From contig JAJRTD010000241.1 of the NCBI GenBank assembly GCA_024278435.1, positions 1 to 5,463 on the forward strand: DNA of 5,463 nt, written 5' to 3'. The notes below the pieces were generated by a model that did not search any database, was not told where the DNA came from, and saw only the letters and a list, made by a program, of their open reading frames with translations. Position 1 is the first letter of the stretch, and every line of letters begins with the position of its first letter. Positions 1 to 5,401 of the stretch are shown piece after piece. The translations under genes were made by a program, and so were the position numbers. Source of the stretch: Gammaproteobacteria bacterium. Its GTDB lineage: Bacteria; Pseudomonadota; Gammaproteobacteria; SZUA-229.

Positions 1-118
1 AGCCACCGAGCAGTGGCTGAAACGCGTGCCGGATGATCCCGGCGGTTTATTAAGACGCAAATTTTATTATCAGTACCAACAGTTACCAAACCAGCACGAC
101 AGCGAACAACCATGGTAA
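1..118 (+). CDS. C-terminal end of a VWA/TPR protein (BatB/BatC-like), partial
   Basis: The open frame begins at base 2 and ends at TAA 116-118, giving 38 residues that start ATEQWLKRVPDDPGGLLRRK and finish in a Gln-rich tail. The W-L-x-x-x-P-D-D-P-G-G-L-L-R-R-K-F block matches, from memory, the conserved C-terminus of von Willebrand A plus TPR proteins that precede batD in proteobacterial aerotolerance operons. Those proteins are inner-membrane anchored and are thought to form a complex with the other Bat proteins and a MoxR ATPase. Only the tail is present, so the VWA domain and TPRs cannot be seen. The assignment rests on the tail motif and on batD overlapping its stop codon. An unrelated protein ending in a similar motif is possible but unlikely. 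Confidence 0.72.
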   Translation, partial: ATEQWLKRVPDDPGGLLRRKFYYQYQQLPNQHDSEQPW

Positions 119-1875
119 GAAACATGAACACAGTCATTACGCCAAACATTACACGGGCAATACGCACACTGTTACTTTTCAGTGTGTTTTTCAGCGCGGC
201 ATTACAGGCGGCAAACATCACGGTAAGCACCAGCCGTAACCCGGTGGCGCTGGACGATTCATTTCATCTGATCTACGAAGCCGACAGCAGTGTCGATGAC
301 GACCCGGACTTTTCACCGATCTATCAATATTTCGATATTTTAAACAGCAGCCAGAGCACCAACATGCGCTCGATCAACGGCAGCTGGAGCATGAAAAAAA
401 CCTGGGACCTGTCAGTAATCGCCAAAGATGTCGGCAAGTTCACCATTCCGCCCATCGCCTTTGGCAAGGACATCAGTCCGGCGATACAGGTGACCGTCCG
501 CAACAGCACCTCACCCAACAGCGTTTCGCCCAACGGTCAGGCCAGCATCCCGGCAAAAATTTTTCTGGAAAGCAGCCTCGATAAAAAAACCGGCTGGGTG
601 CAGGCGCAGTTTATCTACACCATTCGCTTATTACGCACCGTCGGCATCGCCAGCGCCTCACTGAGCGAACCGGAGAGCAACGACCCCGACGCCATCATCG
701 AAAAACTAAGCGAGGATAATTACACCACCACACGCAACGGCATCAGCTACGAAGTGTTCGAACGGCGCTACGCAATTTTTCCCCAGCGCAGCGGCCAGTT
801 GAAAATCAACCCGGTCACTTTCGAAGGCAGGGTGAACCCGACACAGCCACGCACCATCTTCGATCAGTTCCGCATGAGCGGCCAGTTGAAGCGCCTGCGC
901 AGCAAAGCGGTGAGCGCCACAGTGAAAGCCGCGCCCGCCAGCATCAAATTACAGAACTGGCTGCCCGCCAGCGAATTGCAGCTGGTGGAAGAATGGTCGG
1001 ACGATATTGAAAAACTAAAAACCGGCGACCCGGTGACGCGCACCATCACCATCGCCGCCCGCGGGCTGACTGCGGTGCAACTGCCCGACCTGAAATTTGA
1101 AGACATCGACGGCCTGAAACAGTACCCGGATAAACCCGTCACCGAAAACCGCACGCAGACGGACGGCATCACCGGTCTGAAACAGATCAAGATCGCCATC
1201 ATTCCAACCCGCGCGGGCAGTTACACGCTGCCGGCAATCAAGCTGCAATGGTGGAACACAACTACCGGTAAAGAAGAATTCGCCACTATCCCGGAACAGG
1301 TGCTGACCGCAGTCGGCAGCGCCAGTACCGGCGGCAACATCACACCAACGCAACCCGCACAGACACAGGCGCTGCCAAATACGCCGGCAACGGTCACAAA
1401 TAACACGCCGGCACCGGCGCCACTGCCGGCTGAAAACATTCGCTACTGGCAGTGGTCGACGCTGGCTTTTGCCATCGCCTGGCTGCTCACGCTGGTTTTA
1501 CTTTTCAGAAAACACGGTGCGGCTACAGCAGCTAAGCCCGTCAAACCTGAAGCCAGCTTCGCCCCGCTCAAAGCCGCCGTGACGGCGGTTGAAAAACACG
1601 CTAAAAACAATGACGCGGAAAACACCCGGGCGGCGCTGATCGAATGGGCGAAATCCGCCTACGCCGACGGCAGCATCACCAATCTGTCGCAGATCAGTGA
1701 GCATTGCTCGCCCCAACTGGCAGAAGAAATCCGGCAGTTAAATGAATCACTGTACAGTCCGGAAAAACCGGCGTGGAACGGCAGAAATCTGCTGGCGACG
1801 TTTAAAAACGAGCGAATACAAAATAACCGCTCAGAAAAAAATTCGACTGTGTTAAAACCACTTTACGAAAAATGA
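112..1875 (+). CDS. batD: BatD-family aerotolerance protein, exported and membrane-anchored
   Basis: The product is 587 residues. Residues 1-33 are a signal peptide with a basic N-terminus, a hydrophobic TLLLFSVFFSAA core and ALQA before the likely cleavage. Residues about 34-400 are beta-rich periplasmic repeats typical of the BatD (oxygen tolerance) family, with motifs such as GKFTIPPIAFG and RAGSYTLPAIKLQWWN. A Pro/Thr/Ala-rich linker (about 402-443) follows, then a membrane helix (about 445-465) and a cytoplasmic C-terminal domain with ALIEWAKSAY near 510. BatD works with BatA/BatB-type VWA proteins and a MoxR ATPase; the biochemical role is unresolved, though stress or oxygen tolerance is reported in some bacteria. 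The ATG at 112 overlaps the upstream stop by 7 bases, suggesting coupling. A second in-frame ATG at 124 follows a weak GGTAAG and keeps the whole signal peptide, so it may be the true start. No clear terminator follows the gene. Confidence 0.87.
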   Translation: MVRNMNTVITPNITRAIRTLLLFSVFFSAALQAANITVSTSRNPVALDDSFHLIYEADSSVDDDPDFSPIYQYFDILNSSQSTNMRSINGSWSMKKTWDLSVIAKDVGKFTIPPIAFGKDISPAIQVTVRNSTSPNSVSPNGQASIPAKIFLESSLDKKTGWVQAQFIYTIRLLRTVGIASASLSEPESNDPDAIIEKLSEDNYTTTRNGISYEVFERRYAIFPQRSGQLKINPVTFEGRVNPTQPRTIFDQFRMSGQLKRLRSKAVSATVKAAPASIKLQNWLPASELQLVEEWSDDIEKLKTGDPVTRTITIAARGLTAVQLPDLKFEDIDGLKQYPDKPVTENRTQTDGITGLKQIKIAIIPTRAGSYTLPAIKLQWWNTTTGKEEFATIPEQVLTAVGSASTGGNITPTQPAQTQALPNTPATVTNNTPAPAPLPAENIRYWQWSTLAFAIAWLLTLVLLFRKHGAATAAKPVKPEASFAPLKAAVTAVEKHAKNNDAENTRAALIEWAKSAYADGSITNLSQISEHCSPQLAEEIRQLNESLYSPEKPAWNGRNLLATFKNERIQNNRSEKNSTVLKPLYEK

Positions 1876-1943
1876 AAAACAACACGGAATAATTCAAAAG
1901 CCACCCCGTCTTATAGCCGTTGCATTTTGATCAAATTATAGAA

Positions 1944-1970
1944 ATTACTGTAAATTGCTTTTACAGTAAT
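1944..1970. promoter_or_regulatory. Perfect 11-bp inverted repeat, candidate operator of the YeeE/YedE gene
   Basis: ATTACTGTAAA (1944-1954) and TTTACAGTAAT (1960-1970) are exact reverse complements separated by five bases (TTGCT). Each arm also contains a smaller palindrome, TTAC-N-GTAA (1945-1953 and 1961-1969), so the site can be read as two nine-base operators with centres 16 bp apart. The right arm contains the whole -35 hexamer of the downstream promoter, so a protein bound here would be placed to repress. No T-run follows the repeat, which argues against an intrinsic terminator for batD. The regulator is not in the window and its family is not identified. Sulfide- or persulfide-responsive ArsR-type repressors often control YeeE/YedE genes, but a match to their known sites is not claimed. 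Confidence 0.6.
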
Positions 1971-1989
1971 TGCCTAAAACACGTATAAT
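1960..1989 (+). promoter_or_regulatory. Sigma70-type promoter of the YeeE/YedE gene
   Basis: The -35 hexamer TTTACA (1960-1965) and a perfect TATAAT -10 (1984-1989) are separated by 18 bp. The predicted start is near 1996, giving a leader of about 50 bases before the ATG at 2046. The -35 lies inside the right arm of the inverted repeat. A separate ten-base palindrome, TTTGATCAAA, lies further upstream (1926-1935); it resembles fused FNR half-sites but lacks the normal four-base spacer. Confidence 0.7.
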
Positions 1990-2045
1990 TCGACCCTGCG
2001 ACGGACTTGCCTTTAATATAAACCCATCTAAAACAGGTAAAAACT

Positions 2046-3311
2046 ATGGTCTTTGAATCATTCGCCGAAAGTCTTTCTTTCTTTTTATGGTCAACATTCA
2101 TTATTTCAGTGATTCTTGGCTTCGTCGTCAATAAAACCAATTTCTGCACCATGGGCGCAGTCTCCGACATGGTAAACATGAGCGACTACAGCCGCTTCCG
2201 TGCCTGGCTGCTCGCCATCGCCGTCGCCCTCATCGGTGTCAGTATTTTTGAATACATGGGCTCGGTCAATGTTACCAACTCTTTCCCGCCCTACCGCTCA
2301 AGCCAGTTAATCTGGATCGAAAACATCCTCGGTGGCTTCATGTTCGGCATCGGCATGACCTTCGCCAGCGGCTGCGGCAATAAAACCCTGATCCGCATCG
2401 GCGGCGGCAACATCAAGTCTATTCTGGTGTTTCTCATCATTGCGATCATCGCTTATTACATGACCACACCATTCCCTAACAGCGATAAAACGCTATACAG
2501 TGTGCTGTTTTATGACTGGGTTAACCCGCTGGCGATTTCGCTGGACAGCAACCAGGACATCGGAGCCCTGCTCGGCGGTGCTGAAAACACGCAGATTATG
2601 CGACTGGTAGCCGGTCTGGTTGTCGCTGCCGGCATGTTGATTTATATTTTTAAAGCCACCGATTTTCGCGGCAGTAAAGATAATATCCTGGCCGGCGTGG
2701 TGATCGGTCTGATCATTCTTACCGCCTGGTACACCAGCAGCAATATCACAGTCAATGCTGACGACAGCCATTACTCACTGTCCGAATATTATTCGGAATG
2801 GGACATGCTGGCGGAAGATGATGAAGGCAAACCGGCAACCGGCCGCGCGCTGAATTCGCAATCATTCACCTTCATCAACCCCATCGGCCAGACCTACGGC
2901 TACATCAAGGACGGTCTGGATTCCGCACTGCTGACCTTCGGTCTGATCTCGGTAATCGGCGTGATTCTGGGTTCACTGCTGTGGGCACTGATCAGTCGCT
3001 CGTTCCGTGTTGAATGGTTCGTTGATTTCAAGGATTTTATAAACCACACCATCGGCGGCATTCTGATGGGGTTTGGCGGCGTGCTGGCACTGGGCTGCAC
3101 CGTCGGTCAGGGCATCACCGGCATGTCGACACTGGCGCTGGGCTCGATCCTCACTTTCATCTCCATCATTTTCGGTAGCGCACTGACCATGAAAATTCAG
3201 TACTACAAGATCGTTTATGAAGAAGAAGCCAGCTTCGGCAAAGCCCTTGTTACCTCGCTGGTCGACATGAAGCTGCTGCCAAAATCTATGCGAAAGCTGG
3301 ATGCCGTCTAG
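2046..3311 (+). CDS. YeeE/YedE-family (TsuA-like) sulfur-compound transporter
   Basis: The product is 421 residues, a polytopic inner-membrane protein with about nine strong hydrophobic segments (roughly 9-29, 53-72, 95-115, 124-141, 186-206, 216-234, 295-317, 335-352, 358-382). The family signatures are visible: NKTNFCTMGA with Cys34, GFMFGIGMTFASGCGNKTL with Cys110, and GGILMGFGGVLALGCTVGQG with Cys351. The two G-x-G-x-x-L/F-x-x-G-C blocks show the internal duplication of this family. TsuA, the characterised member, imports thiosulfate through conserved cysteines; other members are linked to sulfur or selenium compounds, so the substrate here is inferred. Only three cysteines exist in the whole protein. 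A hydrophilic loop of about 58 residues (234-291) divides the two halves. The start follows an AGGT site (2035-2038) at good spacing. No TusA/TsuB partner gene is adjacent. The GIY-YIG gene overlaps its last codons. Confidence 0.88.
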   Translation: MVFESFAESLSFFLWSTFIISVILGFVVNKTNFCTMGAVSDMVNMSDYSRFRAWLLAIAVALIGVSIFEYMGSVNVTNSFPPYRSSQLIWIENILGGFMFGIGMTFASGCGNKTLIRIGGGNIKSILVFLIIAIIAYYMTTPFPNSDKTLYSVLFYDWVNPLAISLDSNQDIGALLGGAENTQIMRLVAGLVVAAGMLIYIFKATDFRGSKDNILAGVVIGLIILTAWYTSSNITVNADDSHYSLSEYYSEWDMLAEDDEGKPATGRALNSQSFTFINPIGQTYGYIKDGLDSALLTFGLISVIGVILGSLLWALISRSFRVEWFVDFKDFINHTIGGILMGFGGVLALGCTVGQGITGMSTLALGSILTFISIIFGSALTMKIQYYKIVYEEEASFGKALVTSLVDMKLLPKSMRKLDAV

Positions 3312-3681
3312 GCAACCGGCTGAGATAGAATCTTCCACGGCAGTCACCGACCAGAAAGCTGGTCAGGAGACTGTTCAGTGGTCGGTGTACATTCTGCGCT
3401 GCGCTGACAACAGTCTGTACACCGGCGTCACCACGGACGTAAGCCGGCGACTGGATGAACACAACGGGCTGGCGAAAAATGGTGCCAAATACACCCGCAA
3501 CCGGCAACCGGTAGCGCTGGTTTATCAGGAGAATGCCGACTCACGCTCAGAAGCCTGCAAGCGTGAAGCAGCCATCAAGCACCTGAGCAAACTTCAAAAG
3601 GAAGCCTTGATTGTAAAAAGTCAGAAAAATTCTGATAAAAAACATTTTCTTGACCTCAATCAAGTATTAAAAAAGCCCTAG
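3301..3681 (+). CDS. GIY-YIG domain protein, UPF0213 (YhbQ-like)
   Basis: The product is 126 residues. The GIY-YIG nuclease core occupies about residues 27-103: WSVYILRCADNSLYTGVTTD carries the V-Y-I and Y-T-G forms of the two signature triplets (Tyr30, Tyr39), followed by RRLDEHN (Arg49, His53) and REAAIKHLSKLQK with the likely metal-binding Glu88. These match the single-domain UPF0213 family; YhbQ of E. coli is reported as a DNA endonuclease, while the role of most members is unknown. The ATG at 3301 overlaps the transporter stop by 11 bases and has no good Shine-Dalgarno site, suggesting coupling. It yields a 26-residue N-terminal extension before the core, longer than usual. The only other in-frame candidate is GTG 3385, which would cut into the first strand. 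The C-terminal tail is lysine-rich. Any functional link to the transporter is unclear; the pairing may be incidental. Confidence 0.85.
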   Translation: MPSRQPAEIESSTAVTDQKAGQETVQWSVYILRCADNSLYTGVTTDVSRRLDEHNGLAKNGAKYTRNRQPVALVYQENADSRSEACKREAAIKHLSKLQKEALIVKSQKNSDKKHFLDLNQVLKKP

Positions 3682-3690
3682 TAGCTACTA
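3679..3690. repeat. 12-bp perfect palindrome at the GIY-YIG stop codon
   Basis: TAGTAGCTACTA is identical to its reverse complement. It begins with the stop codon of the GIY-YIG gene and ends inside a possible -10 region: TACTAT at 3686-3691, or TATATA at 3689-3694 with a weak TTAAAA -35 at 3667-3672. It lies just before the three-hairpin element, so it could be an operator for a local promoter. A simple coincidence cannot be excluded. Confidence 0.45.
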
Positions 3691-3696
3691 TATACC

Positions 3697-3794
3697 CGTC
3701 GCAGGTTTTCATAGTTCCTGCGACGATGCCTCGCATTACCTCTCTCTCCTGGAGGTGTGCATACGGCGTGAGCTGGTTACTCACGCCGTTTTTT
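3697..3794 (+). ncRNA. Candidate structured small RNA or 3' UTR element with three hairpins
   Basis: Three hairpins follow each other with almost no spacing. Hairpin 1 pairs CGTCGCAGG (3697-3705) with CCTGCGACG (3717-3725), a perfect 9-bp stem with an 11-base loop. Hairpin 2 (3733-3760) pairs ACCTC (3738-3742) with GAGGT (3752-3756) and extends outward through a G-T pair and one bulge to GCA/TGC; its loop is the pyrimidine-rich TCTCTCCTG. Hairpin 3 is the terminator at 3763-3794. No convincing open reading frame occupies the stretch. A weak promoter (TTAAAA 3667-3672, TATATA 3689-3694) would start transcription close to hairpin 1, so an independent RNA of about 95-100 nt is possible. Release from the 3' UTR of the transporter/GIY-YIG mRNA is equally possible. 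It does not match an RNA family I recognise. Confidence 0.45.
3763..3794 (+). terminator. Intrinsic (rho-independent) terminator
   Basis: ACGGCGTGAG (3763-3772) and CTCACGCCGT (3780-3789) form a perfect 10-bp GC-rich stem with a seven-base loop, followed by six T (3789-3794). It ends the transporter/GIY-YIG transcript or the candidate small RNA and separates it from the DsrE-like gene 88 bases downstream. There is no T-run on the opposite side, so it acts on the + strand only. Confidence 0.92.
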
Positions 3795-3818
3795 ATTTCC
3801 CGAGAATAATTCCTGTCT

Positions 3819-3847
3819 TTGCGACGTCTAATAAGCTACTGTGCTAT
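3819..3847 (+). promoter_or_regulatory. Weak candidate promoter of the DsrE-like/MBL operon
   Basis: A promoter is expected between the terminator and the gene at 3883. The best sigma70-like pair is TTGCGA (3819-3824) and TGCTAT (3842-3847) with a 17-bp spacer; each hexamer is a poor match. TGC directly before TATCTG (3842-3850) could serve as an extended -10. The start would be near 3854, with a leader of about 30 bases. An alternative sigma factor or an activator may be needed. Confidence 0.25.
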
Positions 3848-3869
3848 CTGCGTATGCGGCATCCATATC

Positions 3870-3875
3870 AGGAGA
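3870..3875 (+). promoter_or_regulatory. Ribosome-binding site of the DsrE-like gene
   Basis: AGGAGA ends seven bases before ATG 3883, an almost ideal Shine-Dalgarno site. It fixes the start at 3883 rather than the in-frame GTG at 3841, which would place extra residues before the signal peptide. The site, with its preceding C, is complementary to the loop of hairpin 2 in the upstream structured element. Confidence 0.85.
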
Positions 3876-3882
3876 TATTTTT

Positions 3883-4383
3883 ATGTCAAAACCCTTATTT
3901 TTCCGGCTTTTCCCTCTGCTCATCTCTCTTGCTTTATTTTTTACTCCAACAGCTTTTGCCGGCAATGCCGACAACGCGCCCTGGGGCGGTTCAGAAGTCA
4001 CGCCGACAAAATATAAACCGCAAAAAGTAGTCTACGATGTGCACGTCAGAACCGTCGAGGCGGTGGAAAGTGTGCTGGATCGCGCCAGCCACCTGAGCAT
4101 GATTACCGGCGCCGACCCGTTTGAACAATCCATCGTACTGGTATTGCACGGCAAGGAGCTCAGCTTCTTCGCCATCGAAAATTACAGCAAATACAAAGCA
4201 CTGATGAAACGCGCACAAAGCCTGGTTGAGAGTGAAGTAATCTCCATCAGGATGTGTAAAATTGCCGCTGAAAGTCAGGGTTACGCACCGGAAGATATCC
4301 ACGGTTTTATCGAGATGGTACCGATGGGTGACGCTGAAATTATCCGATTACAATATGAGGAAGACCATGCCTACATGCAGTAA
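3883..4383 (+). CDS. Exported DsrE/DsrF-like family protein
   Basis: The product is 166 residues. Residues 1-26 are a Sec signal peptide (MSKPLFF start, hydrophobic core, PTAFA before the cleavage). The mature part has the alpha/beta DsrE-like pattern: KVVYDVHV strand (about 47-54), ASHLSMITGADP, strand SIVLVLHGKELSFFA, then SVISIRMC-type region with Cys125 in IRMCKIAAESQGY, and a C-terminal VPMGDAEIIRLQYEEDHAYMQ typical of the family's small exported members. In cytoplasmic relatives (DsrE, TusD) the equivalent cysteine carries sulfane sulfur in relay reactions; here Cys125 is the only cysteine of the mature protein, and a periplasmic sulfur-carrier or binding role is inferred. The family also includes many members of unknown function. 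The next gene starts 17 bases before this stop codon, so the two are made together. Confidence 0.82.
   Translation: MSKPLFFRLFPLLISLALFFTPTAFAGNADNAPWGGSEVTPTKYKPQKVVYDVHVRTVEAVESVLDRASHLSMITGADPFEQSIVLVLHGKELSFFAIENYSKYKALMKRAQSLVESEVISIRMCKIAAESQGYAPEDIHGFIEMVPMGDAEIIRLQYEEDHAYMQ
4357..4361 (+). promoter_or_regulatory. Ribosome-binding site that sets the start of the MBL-fold gene
   Basis: GAGGA lies five bases before ATG 4367. This start gives a clean signal peptide, whereas the upstream in-frame ATG at 4262 would add 35 polar residues and overlap the DsrE-like gene by more than 120 bases without a Shine-Dalgarno site. Confidence 0.82.
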
Positions 4384-5341
4384 ATTTTTATCCGGTGCTT
4401 TATCACTGGCGATATTTTTTTGCACCGGCCAGCCGTTGTTTGCGGCGACCAAATATGCCCCGACATCGGTTGATATGCAGGTAAAACAGGTTTCTGAACA
4501 TGTTTATTATGTACAGGGCAAAGCCGGCATCGCCACCGACAATGAAGGTTTTATCTCCAACGCCGGTTTTGTTGTTACCGGTGACGGTGTCGTTATTTTC
4601 GATTCACTGGGCACCCCTTCACTGGCCAATGAGCTGGTGCAAAAAATTAAAACCATCACCGATCAAGCCATCAAAAAAGTCGTGGTCAGCCATTTTCATG
4701 CCGACCATATTTACGGCCTGCAGGTGTTCGAAGAGCTGGGCGCGGAAATCATTGCACCTTTAGGCGCGCAAAAATACATCAACTCTGAAGGCGCAAAAGA
4801 ACGGCTGGAAGAACGCCAGTTTTCACTCGACCCGTGGGTGAATGAAAACACTCATCTGGTGCTGCCCGATACCACCGTTGAAAAATCCAGCCATTTCACC
4901 ATGGGGGATATAAGCTTCACTATCAACTTCATGGGCAAGGCACATTCTGACGGCGACCTGACCATGCTGGTCGAACCGGATAAAGTTTTATTCTCCGGTG
5001 ACATCATCTTTCAGGAACGCATTCCTTTTGTCGGCAGCGCTGATTCCAAAAAATGGCTGGAGACTTTAACCCGGCTCGAAACCGGTGGTTTGAACGTACT
5101 GATTCCCGGTCACGGCCCGGCTTCCAAAGACCCCAAAAACACCATCTCCCTCACACGCCGCTATCTGGCCTATCTGCGAAAAGTGATGGGCAGCGGCATC
5201 GAAGACCTTGAACCTTTTGATGATGTCTATGCCGCTGCTGACTGGTCAGAGTTTAAAGACCTGCCCGCCTTCGATGCCGGTAACCGCATTAATGCTTATC
5301 AGGTGTATCTGTCGATGGAAGCGGAGATGCTGGAGCAGTAA
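4367..5341 (+). CDS. Exported metallo-beta-lactamase-fold hydrolase (SoxH-like group)
   Basis: The product is 324 residues from ATG 4367. Residues 1-26 are a signal peptide ending PLFA; Cys19 is not in a lipobox. The MBL fold fills about residues 40-260, beginning with the SNAGFVVTGDGVVIFDS strand pair. All dinuclear metal ligands are present: H109-x-H111-x-D113-H114 (SHFHADH), His193 (GKAHSDGD), Asp212 (FSGD) and His249 (PGHGP). The protein should therefore be an active zinc or other metal hydrolase in the periplasm. The general form resembles SoxH and the 'quinoprotein relay system zinc metallohydrolase' group, whose substrates are not established; beta-lactamase or thioesterase-like activity cannot be excluded. 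Glyoxalase II or persulfide dioxygenase is less likely because those usually lack signal peptides. It overlaps the DsrE-like gene by 17 bases, which suggests a shared pathway. The C-terminal 60 residues (AYLRKVMGSGIEDLEPFDD onward) are helical. Confidence 0.85.
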   Translation: MPTCSKFLSGALSLAIFFCTGQPLFAATKYAPTSVDMQVKQVSEHVYYVQGKAGIATDNEGFISNAGFVVTGDGVVIFDSLGTPSLANELVQKIKTITDQAIKKVVVSHFHADHIYGLQVFEELGAEIIAPLGAQKYINSEGAKERLEERQFSLDPWVNENTHLVLPDTTVEKSSHFTMGDISFTINFMGKAHSDGDLTMLVEPDKVLFSGDIIFQERIPFVGSADSKKWLETLTRLETGGLNVLIPGHGPASKDPKNTISLTRRYLAYLRKVMGSGIEDLEPFDDVYAAADWSEFKDLPAFDAGNRINAYQVYLSMEAEMLEQ

Positions 5342-5401
5342 ATAGGGCCTAACCGCTGTTTTCTGCCAGTAGCGGACATACAGATAAAAGCTTATTTTTC
5401 T

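Noticed and set aside
864..1353. Minus-strand open frames of 112 codons inside batD
   Set aside because: They are opposite-strand shadows of GC-rich coding sequence with no ribosome-binding site or recognisable domain.
1574..1588. CCGCCGT-G-ACGGCGG palindrome inside batD
   Set aside because: A one-base loop cannot form a hairpin of that length, and it lies in normal coding sequence (Ala-Ala-Val-Thr-Ala-Val).
1926..1935. TTTGATCAAA as an FNR or CRP site
   Set aside because: The half-sites are fused; the normal FNR site has a four-base gap, and it lies about 65 bp upstream of the predicted start. Only a short palindrome remains.
2781..2797. 17-base odd palindrome TCCGAATA-T-TATTCGGA inside the transporter gene
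   Set aside because: It encodes the symmetric peptide S-E-Y-Y-S-E in the hydrophilic loop, so codon choice explains it; there is no nearby promoter or T-run.
3621..3635. TCAGAA-AAA-TTCTGA hairpin near the end of the GIY-YIG gene as a terminator
   Set aside because: The stem is weak and followed by A on the + strand; it lies within the reading frame. A minus-strand terminator has no minus-strand gene to serve.
3755..4030. A 91-codon open frame overlapping the terminator and the start of the DsrE-like gene
   Set aside because: It runs through an intrinsic terminator and out of frame through the DsrE-like gene, and the product resembles no family.
4262..4366. Longer N-terminus for the MBL-fold protein from ATG 4262
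   Set aside because: It would add polar residues before a clean signal peptide and lacks a Shine-Dalgarno site; ATG 4367 has both.
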